From OFTM382 sp964352615 (GTDB lineage: Bacteria > Planctomycetota > Phycisphaerae > Phycisphaerales > UBA1924): 46,074 bases of DNA. The notes beneath the pieces were generated by a model. It saw only the letters and a list, made by a program, of their open reading frames with translations. It ran no database searches and was not told where the DNA came from. Below, piece after piece: positions 11,153-19,963 of the stretch (position 1 is its first letter; every line of letters starts with the position of its first letter). Made by a program: the position numbers and the translations under genes. The stretch covers positions 1-46,074 of the forward strand of contig CAYGSG010000016.1 in NCBI GenBank assembly GCA_964352615.1, in the 5' to 3' direction.

Positions 11153-12619
11153 TCAGCTCATCGCCTGCTCGCGCTGTTCATCGTCCTTGGTGAACTCATC
11201 GAGCGGTGCCTTGGCGCGTTCGTTGACCTGGTCTTCGGTGAGCAGTTCGTTCTCGCTTGAGGCGATAACCGCGGCCACCATGCAGTCGCCGGTGACGTTG
11301 CAACTGGTTCGGCACATGTCGAGGATGCGGTCCACGCCGAGGATGACGGCGATGCCATCGAGCGGGATGCCGACCGCGTCGAGCACGATCACGAGCATGA
11401 CGATGCCGACGCCGGGCACCGCAGCGGTCCCGATGCTGGCGAGCGTTGCGGTCAACACGATGGTGAGCTGCTGGCCGAGGGTGAGGTCCATGCCGTACAT
11501 CTGCGCGATGAACGCGGCGGCGACTCCCTGGTAGAGCGCCGTCCCGTCCATGTTGATGGTGGCACCCACGGGGATGACGAAGCTGGTGACGTCCTCGCTC
11601 ACGCCGAGCCGGCGCTCCACGCAGTCCATGGTCACGGGCATGGTGGCGCCGGAGCTGGATGAACTGAGTGCGAGAAGCTGGGCCGGGCTGATGGCGCGGA
11701 AGAACCGCGTGTAGCCCACGGGCGAGAGCAGCTTGAGCACCGCTGGATAGACCGCGAACATCATGATGGCCAGACCCGCGATGACGGTCGCGCAGTACTT
11801 GAACAGCGAGCCGAGGACCTCAATACCAAGATCAGCCACGACCTCGGCGATCAGCGCGAACACCGCGAACGGCGCGATGATCAGCACGATCTCGACGATC
11901 TTGATGACCACCTGCGTCATGCCCTCGAACAGCACCACCAGCGGCTTGGACTGCGAAGCGGGGATGAGCGTGAGCGCGATGCCCACCAGCAGCCCCACCA
12001 CCACGACCTGCAGCGTGTTGCCCTGGGCCATCGCCGCGAACGGGTTGGTGGGCATCAGGTCCAGCAGGATGGCCCACGTCGACCGCTCGCGGGCCGCGTC
12101 AGCGGATGCCAGCTTGGACTCGGCGTTGCCCGCTTCGGCACTGGCGAGCTGCTCGCGGAGTTCCTGTGGGAAGCCATCGCCCGGCCCGACCACGTTGGCG
12201 AGCAGCAAGCCCAGCGAGATCGCGACGGCGGTCGTTGTGAGGTACAACGCGATGGTCTTGCCGCCGATGCGGCCGATCTTCGCCGAGTCGTTCAGGCTCG
12301 CCACACCCGCAGCGAGGCTGAACAGCACGATGGGCACCGCGATAAACCGCAAGCCGCTCATGAACAGGTCGCCCACGAACATGTTGGCGTTGCGGACGAA
12401 CCGGGCCGCGTGGGCGAAGAACGAGGCATCGGCGTTGACGGCACCCTCGGCCTCGGACGCGGCGCGGGCCGCCATGTTGGTTGACACGAACGAGCCAGCG
12501 TCGTTCACGCCCATCGAGGCCCAGGTGTTGGCTGACCAGAACTGGTTGACCGCCAGCCCGACGACCACGCCCGTCACCAATCCGATCAGAATCCGCCAGT
12601 GCAGCGCGAGTTTGCTCAT
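11153..12619 (-). CDS. Dicarboxylate/amino acid:cation symporter (DAACS/SDF family)
   Basis: A 488-residue secondary transporter of the GltP/DctA (DAACS, SLC1-like) family, taking up glutamate/aspartate or C4-dicarboxylates with Na+ or H+. Family signatures are clear: the serine-rich re-entrant loop LLALSSSSSGATMPVTMDC, the PVGATINMDGTALYQGVAA segment that binds cation and substrate, and the late GVDRILDMCRTSCNVTGDC, where the Asp/Asn residues bind substrate. There are eight membrane segments and two hairpins. An N-terminal extracellular loop (about residues 25-65) is longer than usual. ATG 12619 is preferred because AAGG lies eight bases upstream; GTG 12628 overlaps that site. The substrate cannot be named from motifs alone. 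The C-terminal tail is hydrophilic. Confidence 0.92.
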   Translation of the reverse strand: MSKLALHWRILIGLVTGVVVGLAVNQFWSANTWASMGVNDAGSFVSTNMAARAASEAEGAVNADASFFAHAARFVRNANMFVGDLFMSGLRFIAVPIVLFSLAAGVASLNDSAKIGRIGGKTIALYLTTTAVAISLGLLLANVVGPGDGFPQELREQLASAEAGNAESKLASADAARERSTWAILLDLMPTNPFAAMAQGNTLQVVVVGLLVGIALTLIPASQSKPLVVLFEGMTQVVIKIVEIVLIIAPFAVFALIAEVVADLGIEVLGSLFKYCATVIAGLAIMMFAVYPAVLKLLSPVGYTRFFRAISPAQLLALSSSSSGATMPVTMDCVERRLGVSEDVTSFVIPVGATINMDGTALYQGVAAAFIAQMYGMDLTLGQQLTIVLTATLASIGTAAVPGVGIVMLVIVLDAVGIPLDGIAVILGVDRILDMCRTSCNVTGDCMVAAVIASSENELLTEDQVNERAKAPLDEFTKDDEQREQAMS

Positions 12620-12781
12620 GGGGCGCACCTTAGCAGAAGCGCTGCGTTCGCAATCTTGGGCTCCGAAGCACCAAGTTTCTGCGCCAACTGCGATCGGTTG
12701 GCAGCCGAGGTGCGAAGGACGGCCGGGTGGCGCTGTGTGGGCGTCACGAAGAGTGGAATCTACTGCAAAGAGAGAATGAGT

Positions 12782-13651
12782 ATGAACTTTGTTAGCGCCT
12801 CAACCCTTGGCTCGATCGCGGCCCTGCTCGCCTTAACCGGCGCGGCACAAGGCCAGGAAACCGTGTACGGCGTGACCGAGAGCGGGTCGCTCGTGAGCTG
12901 GAACACCGCGACCCCCGGCACGATCGACTCGGGCGTGGCCATCATGGGCCTCGCCGCCAACGAGGTCGTACGCGGCATCGACTTCCGCCCCGCCAACGGC
13001 CAGCTCTACGCCATGGGCAGCTTCAGCAACCTGTACACGATCGATGTCAATACCGGCGTGGCCTCGCTCGTCGGCGGCGGGTTCGGCGGGCCGGGCACCA
13101 CCCTCAACGGCTCGAGCTTCGGGTTCGACTTCAACCCCGTCATCGACCGCATCCGTGTGGTGAGCGATGCCGACCAGAACCTCGTGCTCAACCCCAACAC
13201 CGGCGGAGCCACGCTGGTCACGAGCCTGTTCTACGGCCCGGGCGACGCCAACGAAGGCACCAACCCCAACGTCGTCGCTTCGGCCTACACCAACAGCGTG
13301 GCCAACGCGAGCTCGACCCAGCTCTACGGCATCGACACCGCGCTCGATATCCTCGTAACGCAGGCCAACAGCGCCGGCACGCTCGGCACCGTCGGCTCGC
13401 TCGGGCTTGACATCAACGACACCGCGTCGTTCGACATCTCGGGCGCCACCGGCATCGCGTACCTCACCGTCGAGAACGAGATGCTGTCGCGTTCGACGTT
13501 CTGGACCGTCAACTTGTCCACGGGTGCTGCGGTGTCGATTGGCGAAATCGGCGGCGGTGCGGTCATCACTTCGATGGCGGTCATCCCCGCGCCTGCCGGG
13601 CTCGGTGTTCTGGCTGCGGGCGGGCTGCTGGCCGTTCGCCGTCGCCGCTGA
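12782..13651 (+). CDS. Exported DUF4394 protein with PEP-CTERM-like sorting tail
   Basis: A 289-residue exported protein. The signal peptide (residues 1-22) ends near AAQGQ. The remainder is a DUF4394 beta-propeller-like domain, recognised from GIDFRPANGQLYAMGSFS and FGFDFNPVIDRIRVVSDADQ; its biochemical role is unknown. The C-terminus has a short PAPA motif, a hydrophobic stretch GLGVLAAGGLLA and a final RRRR, the layout of exosortase-processed PEP-CTERM-type signals and a form common in Phycisphaerae. No exosortase is in the window. ATG 12782 has GAGAG (12770-12774) seven bases upstream; ATG 12776 is an in-frame alternative with too short a spacing. The gene stands alone between the symporter and the ABC exporter. 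Confidence 0.85.
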   Translation: MNFVSASTLGSIAALLALTGAAQGQETVYGVTESGSLVSWNTATPGTIDSGVAIMGLAANEVVRGIDFRPANGQLYAMGSFSNLYTIDVNTGVASLVGGGFGGPGTTLNGSSFGFDFNPVIDRIRVVSDADQNLVLNPNTGGATLVTSLFYGPGDANEGTNPNVVASAYTNSVANASSTQLYGIDTALDILVTQANSAGTLGTVGSLGLDINDTASFDISGATGIAYLTVENEMLSRSTFWTVNLSTGAAVSIGEIGGGAVITSMAVIPAPAGLGVLAAGGLLAVRRRR

Positions 13652-13771
13652 TCGACCATCTCGCCTGATCCTGACGCGCCGCCGGGCTCTCACGCGGGTC
13701 CGGCGGTGTCTCTTTGCGCGCACCGCATGGCGCACCCGGCCTGACCCGGGCAGCCGCCTAGCATCGTTCAC

Positions 13772-15781
13772 ATGGCGAACAACGCCCCTCCTGGCGCCCC
13801 CACTCCTCCAACCGAATCGGGCGACGCTCGGCTCCCCAACCAGAGCCCTTCGAGCCGGGGACGGTTCGACCGTTACCGCGCCAAACGGCGTGAGGCGAGC
13901 TTCACCAAGCGAGTGATCGATGCGCCCGAGGCGACCGCCGCCGGGCCGGGCCGACACCGCGGGTTCTTCGAGCTGTTCCGCTCGTTCTGGTTGCTGATCG
14001 GGTTCTCGACGGCCACGGTCTACTTCGCTCTGGCGACGCGCACCATCGCGACACTCATCGGGCTCGCTGAGCCGGTGCTGATGAAGGTCGTCATTGATTA
14101 TGTGCTGCTCGACGAACCGGGGCCGCAGGGCCTGCCCGACTGGGCCAAGCGCGCGTTCGGCACGGACCCGAAAACGCTGCTGTACATCGTCGCCGCGGCA
14201 ATGATCGTGCTGCCGCTGATCAAGACCGCGGTGGCCCTGACGGGCCGATGGAACCTGACGCGGCTCACGCGGGTGCTCAACGCGCGGATACGCCGGCGGG
14301 TCTTTGCCCACGCCATCCGCCTGCCGATGCACCGCATCCACCGCATCAAGGCGGGCGGGGTCAGCTCGATGCTGCGCGAGGATGCGGGCACGGTCGCGGA
14401 TCTGAACTTCACGCTGATCTACAACCCGTGGAACGCGCTGATTCAGCTCGTGGGCACGCTCGTCGTGCTCTCGTTCGTGCGGTGGGAACTGGTTGTGGGC
14501 GGCGTGCTGCTGGTGCCCGTGGTGTGGTTCACGCATCAGGCCTGGATCAAGCGCATCAGGCCGATCCATCGCGACGTGCGTGCCACGCGCGTCTCCATCG
14601 ATGCACAGGCCACCGAAGCGTTCACCGGCATGAGAGTGGTCCGGGCGTTCAACCGCGAGCGTGCCGAGCGGTCACGCTTCACGGTGCGAGACCACCTGAC
14701 GGCTCGCATGGAGCTGCTGGCGTGGGTGTGGAGCCGGGCGCTCGAAGCGGTGTGGGACATCATGATCCCGCTGGCGCTGGCGGGCGTGGTGGTGTACGCG
14801 GGCTCGCTGGTGCTTGAGGGCACGCTCAAACCGGGCGACGTGGCGATGTTTGTGATGTACCTCGTGATGATGCTCGGCCCGCTGGCCACGCTCGCGCAGA
14901 GCGCGACGGGCGTGCAGAGCCAGCTCGCCGGGCTCGACCGCGTGCTCGATTTGCTCGAACAGCCGACCGAGCTTGCGGTGCTGCCGGGCGCGAAGCCGGT
15001 GAGCCGGGCGAACGCGCGCGGCGAGATCGAGCTCGAGAACGTCAGCTTCCGGTACCCCTCGCTCGATGGCTCGCAGGAGCACGAGGACGTGCTGCACGAT
15101 GTATCGCTCAAGGTGCGCGCGGGCCAGACGGTGGCGCTGGTCGGGCCGTCGGGTGCGGGCAAGACCACGCTGTGCAACCTGGTGGCGCGGTTCTATGACC
15201 CGACGCATGGCCGGGTGCTGTTTGATGGCGTGGACCTGCGCGAGATCGAGATCCGTAGCTACCGCTCGCTGCTGGGCGTCGTCGAGCAGGACGTGTTCTT
15301 GTTTGATGGCTCGATCGCGGACAACATCGCGTACGCCGACCGCAGCGCCAGCCGGCATCGCATCGCCGATGCCGCCCGCCTTGCGCACGCGGCCGAGTTC
15401 ATCGACAAGCTCGAACAGGGTTACGACACGCTGATCGGTGAGCGCGGCGTTCGGCTCAGCGGCGGCCAGAAGCAGCGCATCGCGATCGCGCGGGCGGTGC
15501 TGGCTGACCCCGCGATCCTGATTCTCGACGAAGCGACGAGCAACCTCGACGCCGAGAGCGAGGCGATGATCCAGGCCGGCATGCGCGACCTGCTCAAGGA
15601 CCGCACGACGTTCGTGATCGCCCACCGGCTGAGCACCATCCGCGACGCCGACCAGATTCTGGTCGTTGAGCACGGCACGATCGTCGAACGCGGCGACCAC
15701 CGCGAGCTGCTGGATGCCGACGGCCGGTACGCGGAGTTCCTGTACCGCCAGATCGAGCACGAGAACCCGGGCGAGGCGTAG
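13772..15781 (+). CDS. ABC exporter, fused membrane and ATPase domains
   Basis: A 669-residue half-transporter of the ABC type I exporter (MsbA/lipid and multidrug) class that works as a dimer in the inner membrane. A hydrophilic, Pro/Ser-rich N-terminal tail of about 65 residues precedes six membrane helices (about 75-390, including EPVLMKVVIDYVLLDE and AYSGMRVV-like EAFTGMRVVRAFNRE). The ATPase half has Walker A GPSGAGKTT (K464), a Q-loop VVEQDVFLFDG, signature LSGGQKQRIAIARA, Walker B ILILDEATSNLD and the H-loop IAHRLSTI. All ATPase motifs are intact. The substrate cannot be told from the sequence. The start is the ATG at 13772; the next gene begins 44 bases after its stop, so the two may be co-transcribed. 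Confidence 0.92.
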   Translation: MANNAPPGAPTPPTESGDARLPNQSPSSRGRFDRYRAKRREASFTKRVIDAPEATAAGPGRHRGFFELFRSFWLLIGFSTATVYFALATRTIATLIGLAEPVLMKVVIDYVLLDEPGPQGLPDWAKRAFGTDPKTLLYIVAAAMIVLPLIKTAVALTGRWNLTRLTRVLNARIRRRVFAHAIRLPMHRIHRIKAGGVSSMLREDAGTVADLNFTLIYNPWNALIQLVGTLVVLSFVRWELVVGGVLLVPVVWFTHQAWIKRIRPIHRDVRATRVSIDAQATEAFTGMRVVRAFNRERAERSRFTVRDHLTARMELLAWVWSRALEAVWDIMIPLALAGVVVYAGSLVLEGTLKPGDVAMFVMYLVMMLGPLATLAQSATGVQSQLAGLDRVLDLLEQPTELAVLPGAKPVSRANARGEIELENVSFRYPSLDGSQEHEDVLHDVSLKVRAGQTVALVGPSGAGKTTLCNLVARFYDPTHGRVLFDGVDLREIEIRSYRSLLGVVEQDVFLFDGSIADNIAYADRSASRHRIADAARLAHAAEFIDKLEQGYDTLIGERGVRLSGGQKQRIAIARAVLADPAILILDEATSNLDAESEAMIQAGMRDLLKDRTTFVIAHRLSTIRDADQILVVEHGTIVERGDHRELLDADGRYAEFLYRQIEHENPGEA

Positions 15782-15825
15782 CGCCCGACGCGGCGGAGGC
15801 GAGGTGGTAAGCTGCCCGCTACGCC

Positions 15826-18549
15826 ATGGCTGACTCGCCCCACCAGGACGACCGCTCTTCCAAAGACCTGCTCAAGCTGGTGCTTTCCCGGCTTGACGCT
15901 GTGGAGCATCGGCTCGACGCGCTCGAAGCCAAACAACCGAGCGAAGGTGCCGTGCTAGCCGAGGCAACTGAGCCGCAGCAACAGAGCCAGGCCCCAGCGA
16001 GCGAACCGATCGCAGGGCCCGCCCAGCCGGTGGCACCGATCCACCGTCAACCAGAACCCAGCGAACGCGCGCAGCGGACCAAGGCCGCGATGGATCGGCT
16101 GCGCGAATTGAATGCAGCCGAGAAGCCCCCGACACCTCAGGAGCCAACGACCCCAAGCACAAGCGAGCCCGCGCCTGCCGCACCGGCCAAACAGCTACAA
16201 GCCAACCACAAGCCACCTACCAAGGCAACTCCTTCTCCCAAGCTCGAACAGTTCGTGGGAGGCCGACTCTTTGCGATCGTCGGCGCGTTGATCGTCATCG
16301 CGGGCCTCTCGTTCGCAGCAAGGCTCGCGTGGAAGAACGGCTGGGTGACGCTCAGCGACGCGGGCAAGTGCTGGGCGCTGGCCGCGGCTGGTGCGGCGAT
16401 GCTTGCTGCGGGCGAGGTCTTGCGGCGCAAGATCGGCCCCCGCGCTTCCGCTGCGGTGTCCGCATCGGGACTCGGCGCTCTGTATGTCTCGGTGTGGGCC
16501 GCCCACGGCCTGTACGAACTGCTCAGCGAGCCAGTCACTCTGGGCCTGATGGCGCTTGTCGCTGCGATCGGTATCGGCGTTGCGCTGCATGCACGACTGA
16601 CCGTTGTCGCGGTGCTCTCGCTGCTTGGCGCGTACCTCGCGCCGATGATTGCGCGCACGAGCGACCCTCAGCCGTGGGCGCTGCCGTTGTACCTGGGCAT
16701 GGTGACGACGATCGGTCTGGGCCTCAGCATCGCAAACGTTCGCTACCGCGTGCTGCGGACCGTCTGCTGGTGGCCCATGCTGCTGCTCGGAACGTTCTGG
16801 ATGTTCGGCTTTGTGGGCAGCGCCCCGATCACCGCGATCGTCTTCGCAGCCGGCGTGTGGAGCCTGTTCCACGCTGAACTTGTTATCAGCGCTCGCAGGC
16901 ACGGCGATGACCGCCACTCGGGCTTTGCATCCGCTCGGCCGATGGTGTCCAGCTTCTCGACGTCCGCATGGTCGGCGTTGTGGGCCGGCGTTGGCTTTGA
17001 GGTGCTCAGCGCCGGGCTCGACTGGATAGGGCCGGCCGGGTTTGCCGTGGCGTGCGGGCTCATCGCGATGGTGCTCGCCGGCCACCTGCGTGTGCTGCGC
17101 GACCTGCCCCGCACCGCCGAAGAACGGCTCGGCGCCGCGCTGCTCGCCCAGAGCGGCGGGCTGCTGCTCGCTGCGATCGGCTGGGGCGTCAGCGGCTGGC
17201 TGCAAGGTCTTGCCGCGCTCGGCGTGGGCGCGGCCGCTGCGGTCGCGGCGCGGTCGATTCGTTCGCCGGGCCTGTTGGTGTACGCCGTGGTCGCGCTCGC
17301 GCTTGCCACGGCTCGCGTTTTCTCGGTCGACCTGATCGAAGCGCACCAGCCGACGACCCGGTCGTGGACGCTCGCGGGCCTGCACCTGACGGGTTGGTCG
17401 GCGCTGGCGCTGTGTACGGCTGCGTGCTGGATGGCCGCAGCGTGGTCGGCCCAAGCGATTGGTACCGGCTGGCGACGAGGGCTGTATCCGATTCTTGCGG
17501 CCATCGCGCTTGCGATCTTCGCAGTTATTACCGCTCACCGCGAGACGCAGCTTGTGTCCTTTACGGTGTGGCTCTGCGCGATCGGTCTCTGCACCGCTGC
17601 TGCGGGCGGCGTGCGGCGCAGGCGTCTCTACGAGCACTTGGGCGATGCCCTGCTGCTGGCCGCTGCGCTGTGCACGCTTTCAACACAATGGTTCACCGAC
17701 GCGGGAACGCCGTGGTTGGGCCTCGTCATCACCAACGATGCGCTCGCTCTGCTAGCGCTCATCTTGGCTGTGGCGATCCGCGCCGTCCTCATGCTCGCCC
17801 AACGCTCGGCCCTGCCTCAAGCTACGCTACCCATATACGCAGCTACCGCAGTGCTGCTGCTTGCGACACTCCCGGTGCACCGCCAGGCCGACCCAGCATC
17901 GCTCATGTACGCGTGGCTGGCCGTCGGCACGCTCGCGTTCGGGTTGCACCTGTGGCGGCGAACGCTGCGCCTCGATGCCAGCGCGTGCGTGGTGATGGCG
18001 CTATCGATCTCGGCGTGGGTCGCAGCCTTCATTACGCCCGGCTGGCTTGAGTCGGACGCTCCGCTCGTGGTCCACCCGGGCCTCATCGGAGCGGGCGCGA
18101 TCGTGCTTGTTCTGGCTGCCGCCGTCTGGGCCGGCGGGACAAGGCCCGAATCTCTATGGAGCCACCCGTCGATTCCAGCCGTGATCATCGGCGTTGCGGT
18201 GCTGGTGACGTTCGTCGCGACGAGCTTCGAAGCCACTCGCGCTGCATCGGTGTTGTTCGAGGACCAGGCCACGCAGCGCGGGGCGCTGTCGATCTGGTGG
18301 GGCCTGTTCGCGATCGCGCTGTTGACCGTCGGCGCCTGGCGAACGCTCTCGATCGCCCGTTACGCGGGGCTGGCGCTGCTCGCTACCGCGACGGCCAAAG
18401 CCGTGCTCTGGGACTTGGCCTCGGTAAACGACGCGGTGCGGGTCGCCAGCTTTGTCGTGCTCGGCGTGCTTCTGCTGGGCGTGAGCGCGGCGTACCTGCG
18501 CGTTACCAAGAAGGCCGCAGCGCCCGATGACCATGAGGATGGTGAATAG
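15826..18549 (+). CDS. DUF2339 polytopic membrane protein
   Basis: A 907-residue inner-membrane protein. Residues 1-40 form a short coiled coil (LVLSRLDAVEHRLDALEAK), followed by a Pro/Ala/Glu-rich linker to about 140. From FVGGRLFAIVGALIVIAG onward there are about 25 hydrophobic segments, matching DUF2339 architecture (glycine-rich first helix, LGAYLAPMIARTSDP loop, and a final SVNDAVRVASFVVLGVLLL). Function is unknown for the family. The gene lies directly behind the ABC exporter and ends near the tRNA. The high alanine/leucine content generates several long antisense reading frames here, which I do not consider genes. Confidence 0.85.
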   Translation: MADSPHQDDRSSKDLLKLVLSRLDAVEHRLDALEAKQPSEGAVLAEATEPQQQSQAPASEPIAGPAQPVAPIHRQPEPSERAQRTKAAMDRLRELNAAEKPPTPQEPTTPSTSEPAPAAPAKQLQANHKPPTKATPSPKLEQFVGGRLFAIVGALIVIAGLSFAARLAWKNGWVTLSDAGKCWALAAAGAAMLAAGEVLRRKIGPRASAAVSASGLGALYVSVWAAHGLYELLSEPVTLGLMALVAAIGIGVALHARLTVVAVLSLLGAYLAPMIARTSDPQPWALPLYLGMVTTIGLGLSIANVRYRVLRTVCWWPMLLLGTFWMFGFVGSAPITAIVFAAGVWSLFHAELVISARRHGDDRHSGFASARPMVSSFSTSAWSALWAGVGFEVLSAGLDWIGPAGFAVACGLIAMVLAGHLRVLRDLPRTAEERLGAALLAQSGGLLLAAIGWGVSGWLQGLAALGVGAAAAVAARSIRSPGLLVYAVVALALATARVFSVDLIEAHQPTTRSWTLAGLHLTGWSALALCTAACWMAAAWSAQAIGTGWRRGLYPILAAIALAIFAVITAHRETQLVSFTVWLCAIGLCTAAAGGVRRRRLYEHLGDALLLAAALCTLSTQWFTDAGTPWLGLVITNDALALLALILAVAIRAVLMLAQRSALPQATLPIYAATAVLLLATLPVHRQADPASLMYAWLAVGTLAFGLHLWRRTLRLDASACVVMALSISAWVAAFITPGWLESDAPLVVHPGLIGAGAIVLVLAAAVWAGGTRPESLWSHPSIPAVIIGVAVLVTFVATSFEATRAASVLFEDQATQRGALSIWWGLFAIALLTVGAWRTLSIARYAGLALLATATAKAVLWDLASVNDAVRVASFVVLGVLLLGVSAAYLRVTKKAAAPDDHEDGE

Positions 18550-18585
18550 TGATCCGGGCGTGCTCTATCGCACACACAACTCGAA

Positions 18586-18656
18586 TAGGGGATACAGGAC
18601 TTGAACCTATACTAACTGAATCAGAATCAGTCGTGCTGCCATTACACTAATCCCCC
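18586..18656 (-). tRNA. tRNA-Gln (anticodon CTG)
   Basis: On the minus strand this 71-base stretch folds into a full cloverleaf. The 7-bp acceptor GGGGGAT/ATCCCCT has a G-U first pair. The D arm is GTGT/GCAC. The anticodon stem ACTGA/TCAGT closes loop TTCTGAT with anticodon CTG at 34-36 and T33 in place. The variable loop is 4 bases, and the T arm ATAGG/CCTGT encloses the standard TTCAAGT loop. The discriminator base is A73. CCA is not encoded (TTCG follows), so it must be added enzymatically. It reads CAG codons for glutamine. Confidence 0.95.
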
Positions 18657-18772
18657 TCGCAGCACCCGATGGGCGCTACTCGGTAAGCGCATGGTAGAAC
18701 CCCCGACCCAGCGGGCCAAGGGGTTGCGAGCGGTTGGATGGTGGCCTTGAGCCCGGCTCAGGCTTGCATGGC

Positions 18773-19144
18773 TCAGGCCGGCCTGGCGTGGAAGTTCAGC
18801 GGGTTGTCGCCGTCGTGGTGCGGCGGCGGTGCGCCGTTGCCAGCCCCGTGACCTGTTCCATGGCCAGTCCCGTTGCTGTTGGCGGGGGCCGGGCCGATGG
18901 GCTTGGCTTTGCCGTAGCGGGCCCGCATCTCCGAGACCTCCTCGGCCTTGGCCGGCTCGTCGCGAACGACAGGCTTGGTGGACTCGGAGTGCCCGATCAT
19001 CAGGTCGTCCTCTTCGTGAACGCCGTTGGTGTTGGGCGCCCCTTCGGGTTCGCCGAGTCGGCGCTTGCGGGCATCGGAGATCGACCGATCCATCTTGCCG
19101 AGGATGGAGCGGACCTTGTTCAAGCCTTGTTCAGAACCAGCCAT
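18773..19144 (-). CDS. Hypothetical small hydrophilic protein, disordered C-terminus
   Basis: A 123-residue protein I do not recognise. Residues 1-35 (GLNKVRSILGKMDRSISDARKRRL) are probably helical and basic; the middle is acidic. The C-terminal third is low-complexity, with repeated TGHG/GNG units and a histidine-proline stretch (APPPHHDGD), and is likely disordered. There is no signal peptide or membrane segment. A strong AGGAGG nine bases before ATG 19144 sets the start and supports the gene being real; the in-frame GTG at 19150 is too close to that site. It is transcribed away from the divergent hypothetical gene at 19314, and the tRNA-Gln lies downstream on the same strand. Confidence 0.6.
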   Translation of the reverse strand: MAGSEQGLNKVRSILGKMDRSISDARKRRLGEPEGAPNTNGVHEEDDLMIGHSESTKPVVRDEPAKAEEVSEMRARYGKAKPIGPAPANSNGTGHGTGHGAGNGAPPPHHDGDNPLNFHARPA

Positions 19145-19313
19145 GGGCACCTACCTCCTGTGCTAGCAGAGTGATCGGTCCGCTGGTCTGTCCAATCGCT
19201 TCGAGCCATCGGCTGAGGTCAATACCGGGGCGTTTGCCTATGGTCTGTACCGTTTGCGCTGGCCCAGCCGGGGCTGGGCAACGTCCGAATCTGCAAGCAC
19301 TGGTACACGGACC

Positions 19314-19841
19314 ATGAGTGAACACAAAGCCCACCACCCCGAGAGCCGGCATCCGCCTTCAGAAGTGGATGCCACGCGCAAGCTGTTCTGGGAGAACGTG
19401 GTCCGGGACATGCTCACGGGCCTGAGTGTGGAGCTTGGTCGAGCGCGGGCTGAGCAGATCAAGGCCTCGGCCGGGCAGGCCGACCCGCAGGCCGTGCCCA
19501 TGTACGACGGGCGGGTCGCGGTCATCACACGCCTGGGAACCCGCATCCCCATCGCGGACGTGCAGCCCATGCTCGCTTGCTCGGTGACGACATCTGCTGC
19601 CCAGAGGGCTCTATCGGCTGAGGTGCAGTGCTCGATCTTCCAGATCCGCACGCCTGCGGGCGAGATCTTCACCCTCCCGCTCAGCGAGATCGCCACGGTC
19701 CATGTGCTGACGCCCGAGATCATGGCCCAGCTTGAGGCCGCCAACGCAGCCCAAACAGGCGAGGGTGACGGCGAGACCCGGCCATTCGGATTCCGGGCCT
19801 TCACCGAGCTGTCCAGCGAAGCCAAAGCGACCGCAGAGTAA
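19314..19841 (+). CDS. Hypothetical cytoplasmic protein
   Basis: A 175-residue protein with no motif I can place. A hydrophilic start (SEHKAHHPESRHPPSE) leads into a helix (KLFWENVVRDMLTGLSVELG), then a probably beta-rich core with QCSIFQIRTPAGEIFTLPL and IATVHVLTPEIMAQLEAAN, and a variable tail. There is no signal peptide, so it is probably cytoplasmic. ATG 19314 is preferred over an in-frame TTG at 19254, because the residues before it look like translated intergenic sequence; the ribosome-binding site is weak. It is divergent from the gene at 18773. Three tandem 11-base repeats begin immediately after its stop codon. Confidence 0.55.
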   Translation: MSEHKAHHPESRHPPSEVDATRKLFWENVVRDMLTGLSVELGRARAEQIKASAGQADPQAVPMYDGRVAVITRLGTRIPIADVQPMLACSVTTSAAQRALSAEVQCSIFQIRTPAGEIFTLPLSEIATVHVLTPEIMAQLEAANAAQTGEGDGETRPFGFRAFTELSSEAKATAE

Positions 19842-19874
19842 GGGAAACCACCGGGAAACCGCCGGAAACCAGCC
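19842..19874 (+). repeat. Three tandem 11-base repeats
   Basis: Directly after the stop codon at 19839-19841 come three head-to-tail 11-base units: GGGAAACCACC, GGGAAACCGCC and GGAAACCAGCC. They lie between the hypothetical gene and the GT2 gene. A role as an operator or as slipped-strand sequence is possible, but nothing in the sequence decides between them. Confidence 0.6.
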
Positions 19875-19963
19875 CACGCTGGACCGCCGGTGGAATGCCC
19901 GCTGCCGCTGGGCGGTTGGCCCAGCCCTACGCTTACGACTGCTCGCGATGGAGGTACTGGTCT

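Noticed and set aside
13690..13730. GC-rich inverted repeat after the DUF4394 gene as a terminator
   Set aside because: A 7-bp CCGCCGG/CCGGCGG stem with a loop of about 14 bases and no clean T run; too weak to call.
12833..14569. 578-codon open frame on the minus strand
   Set aside because: Arg/His/Glu-rich shadow of the DUF4394 and ABC exporter genes, with no domains and no ribosome-binding site.
16195..17637. 480-codon open frame on the minus strand
   Set aside because: Shadow of the DUF2339 membrane protein; composition typical of antisense frames.
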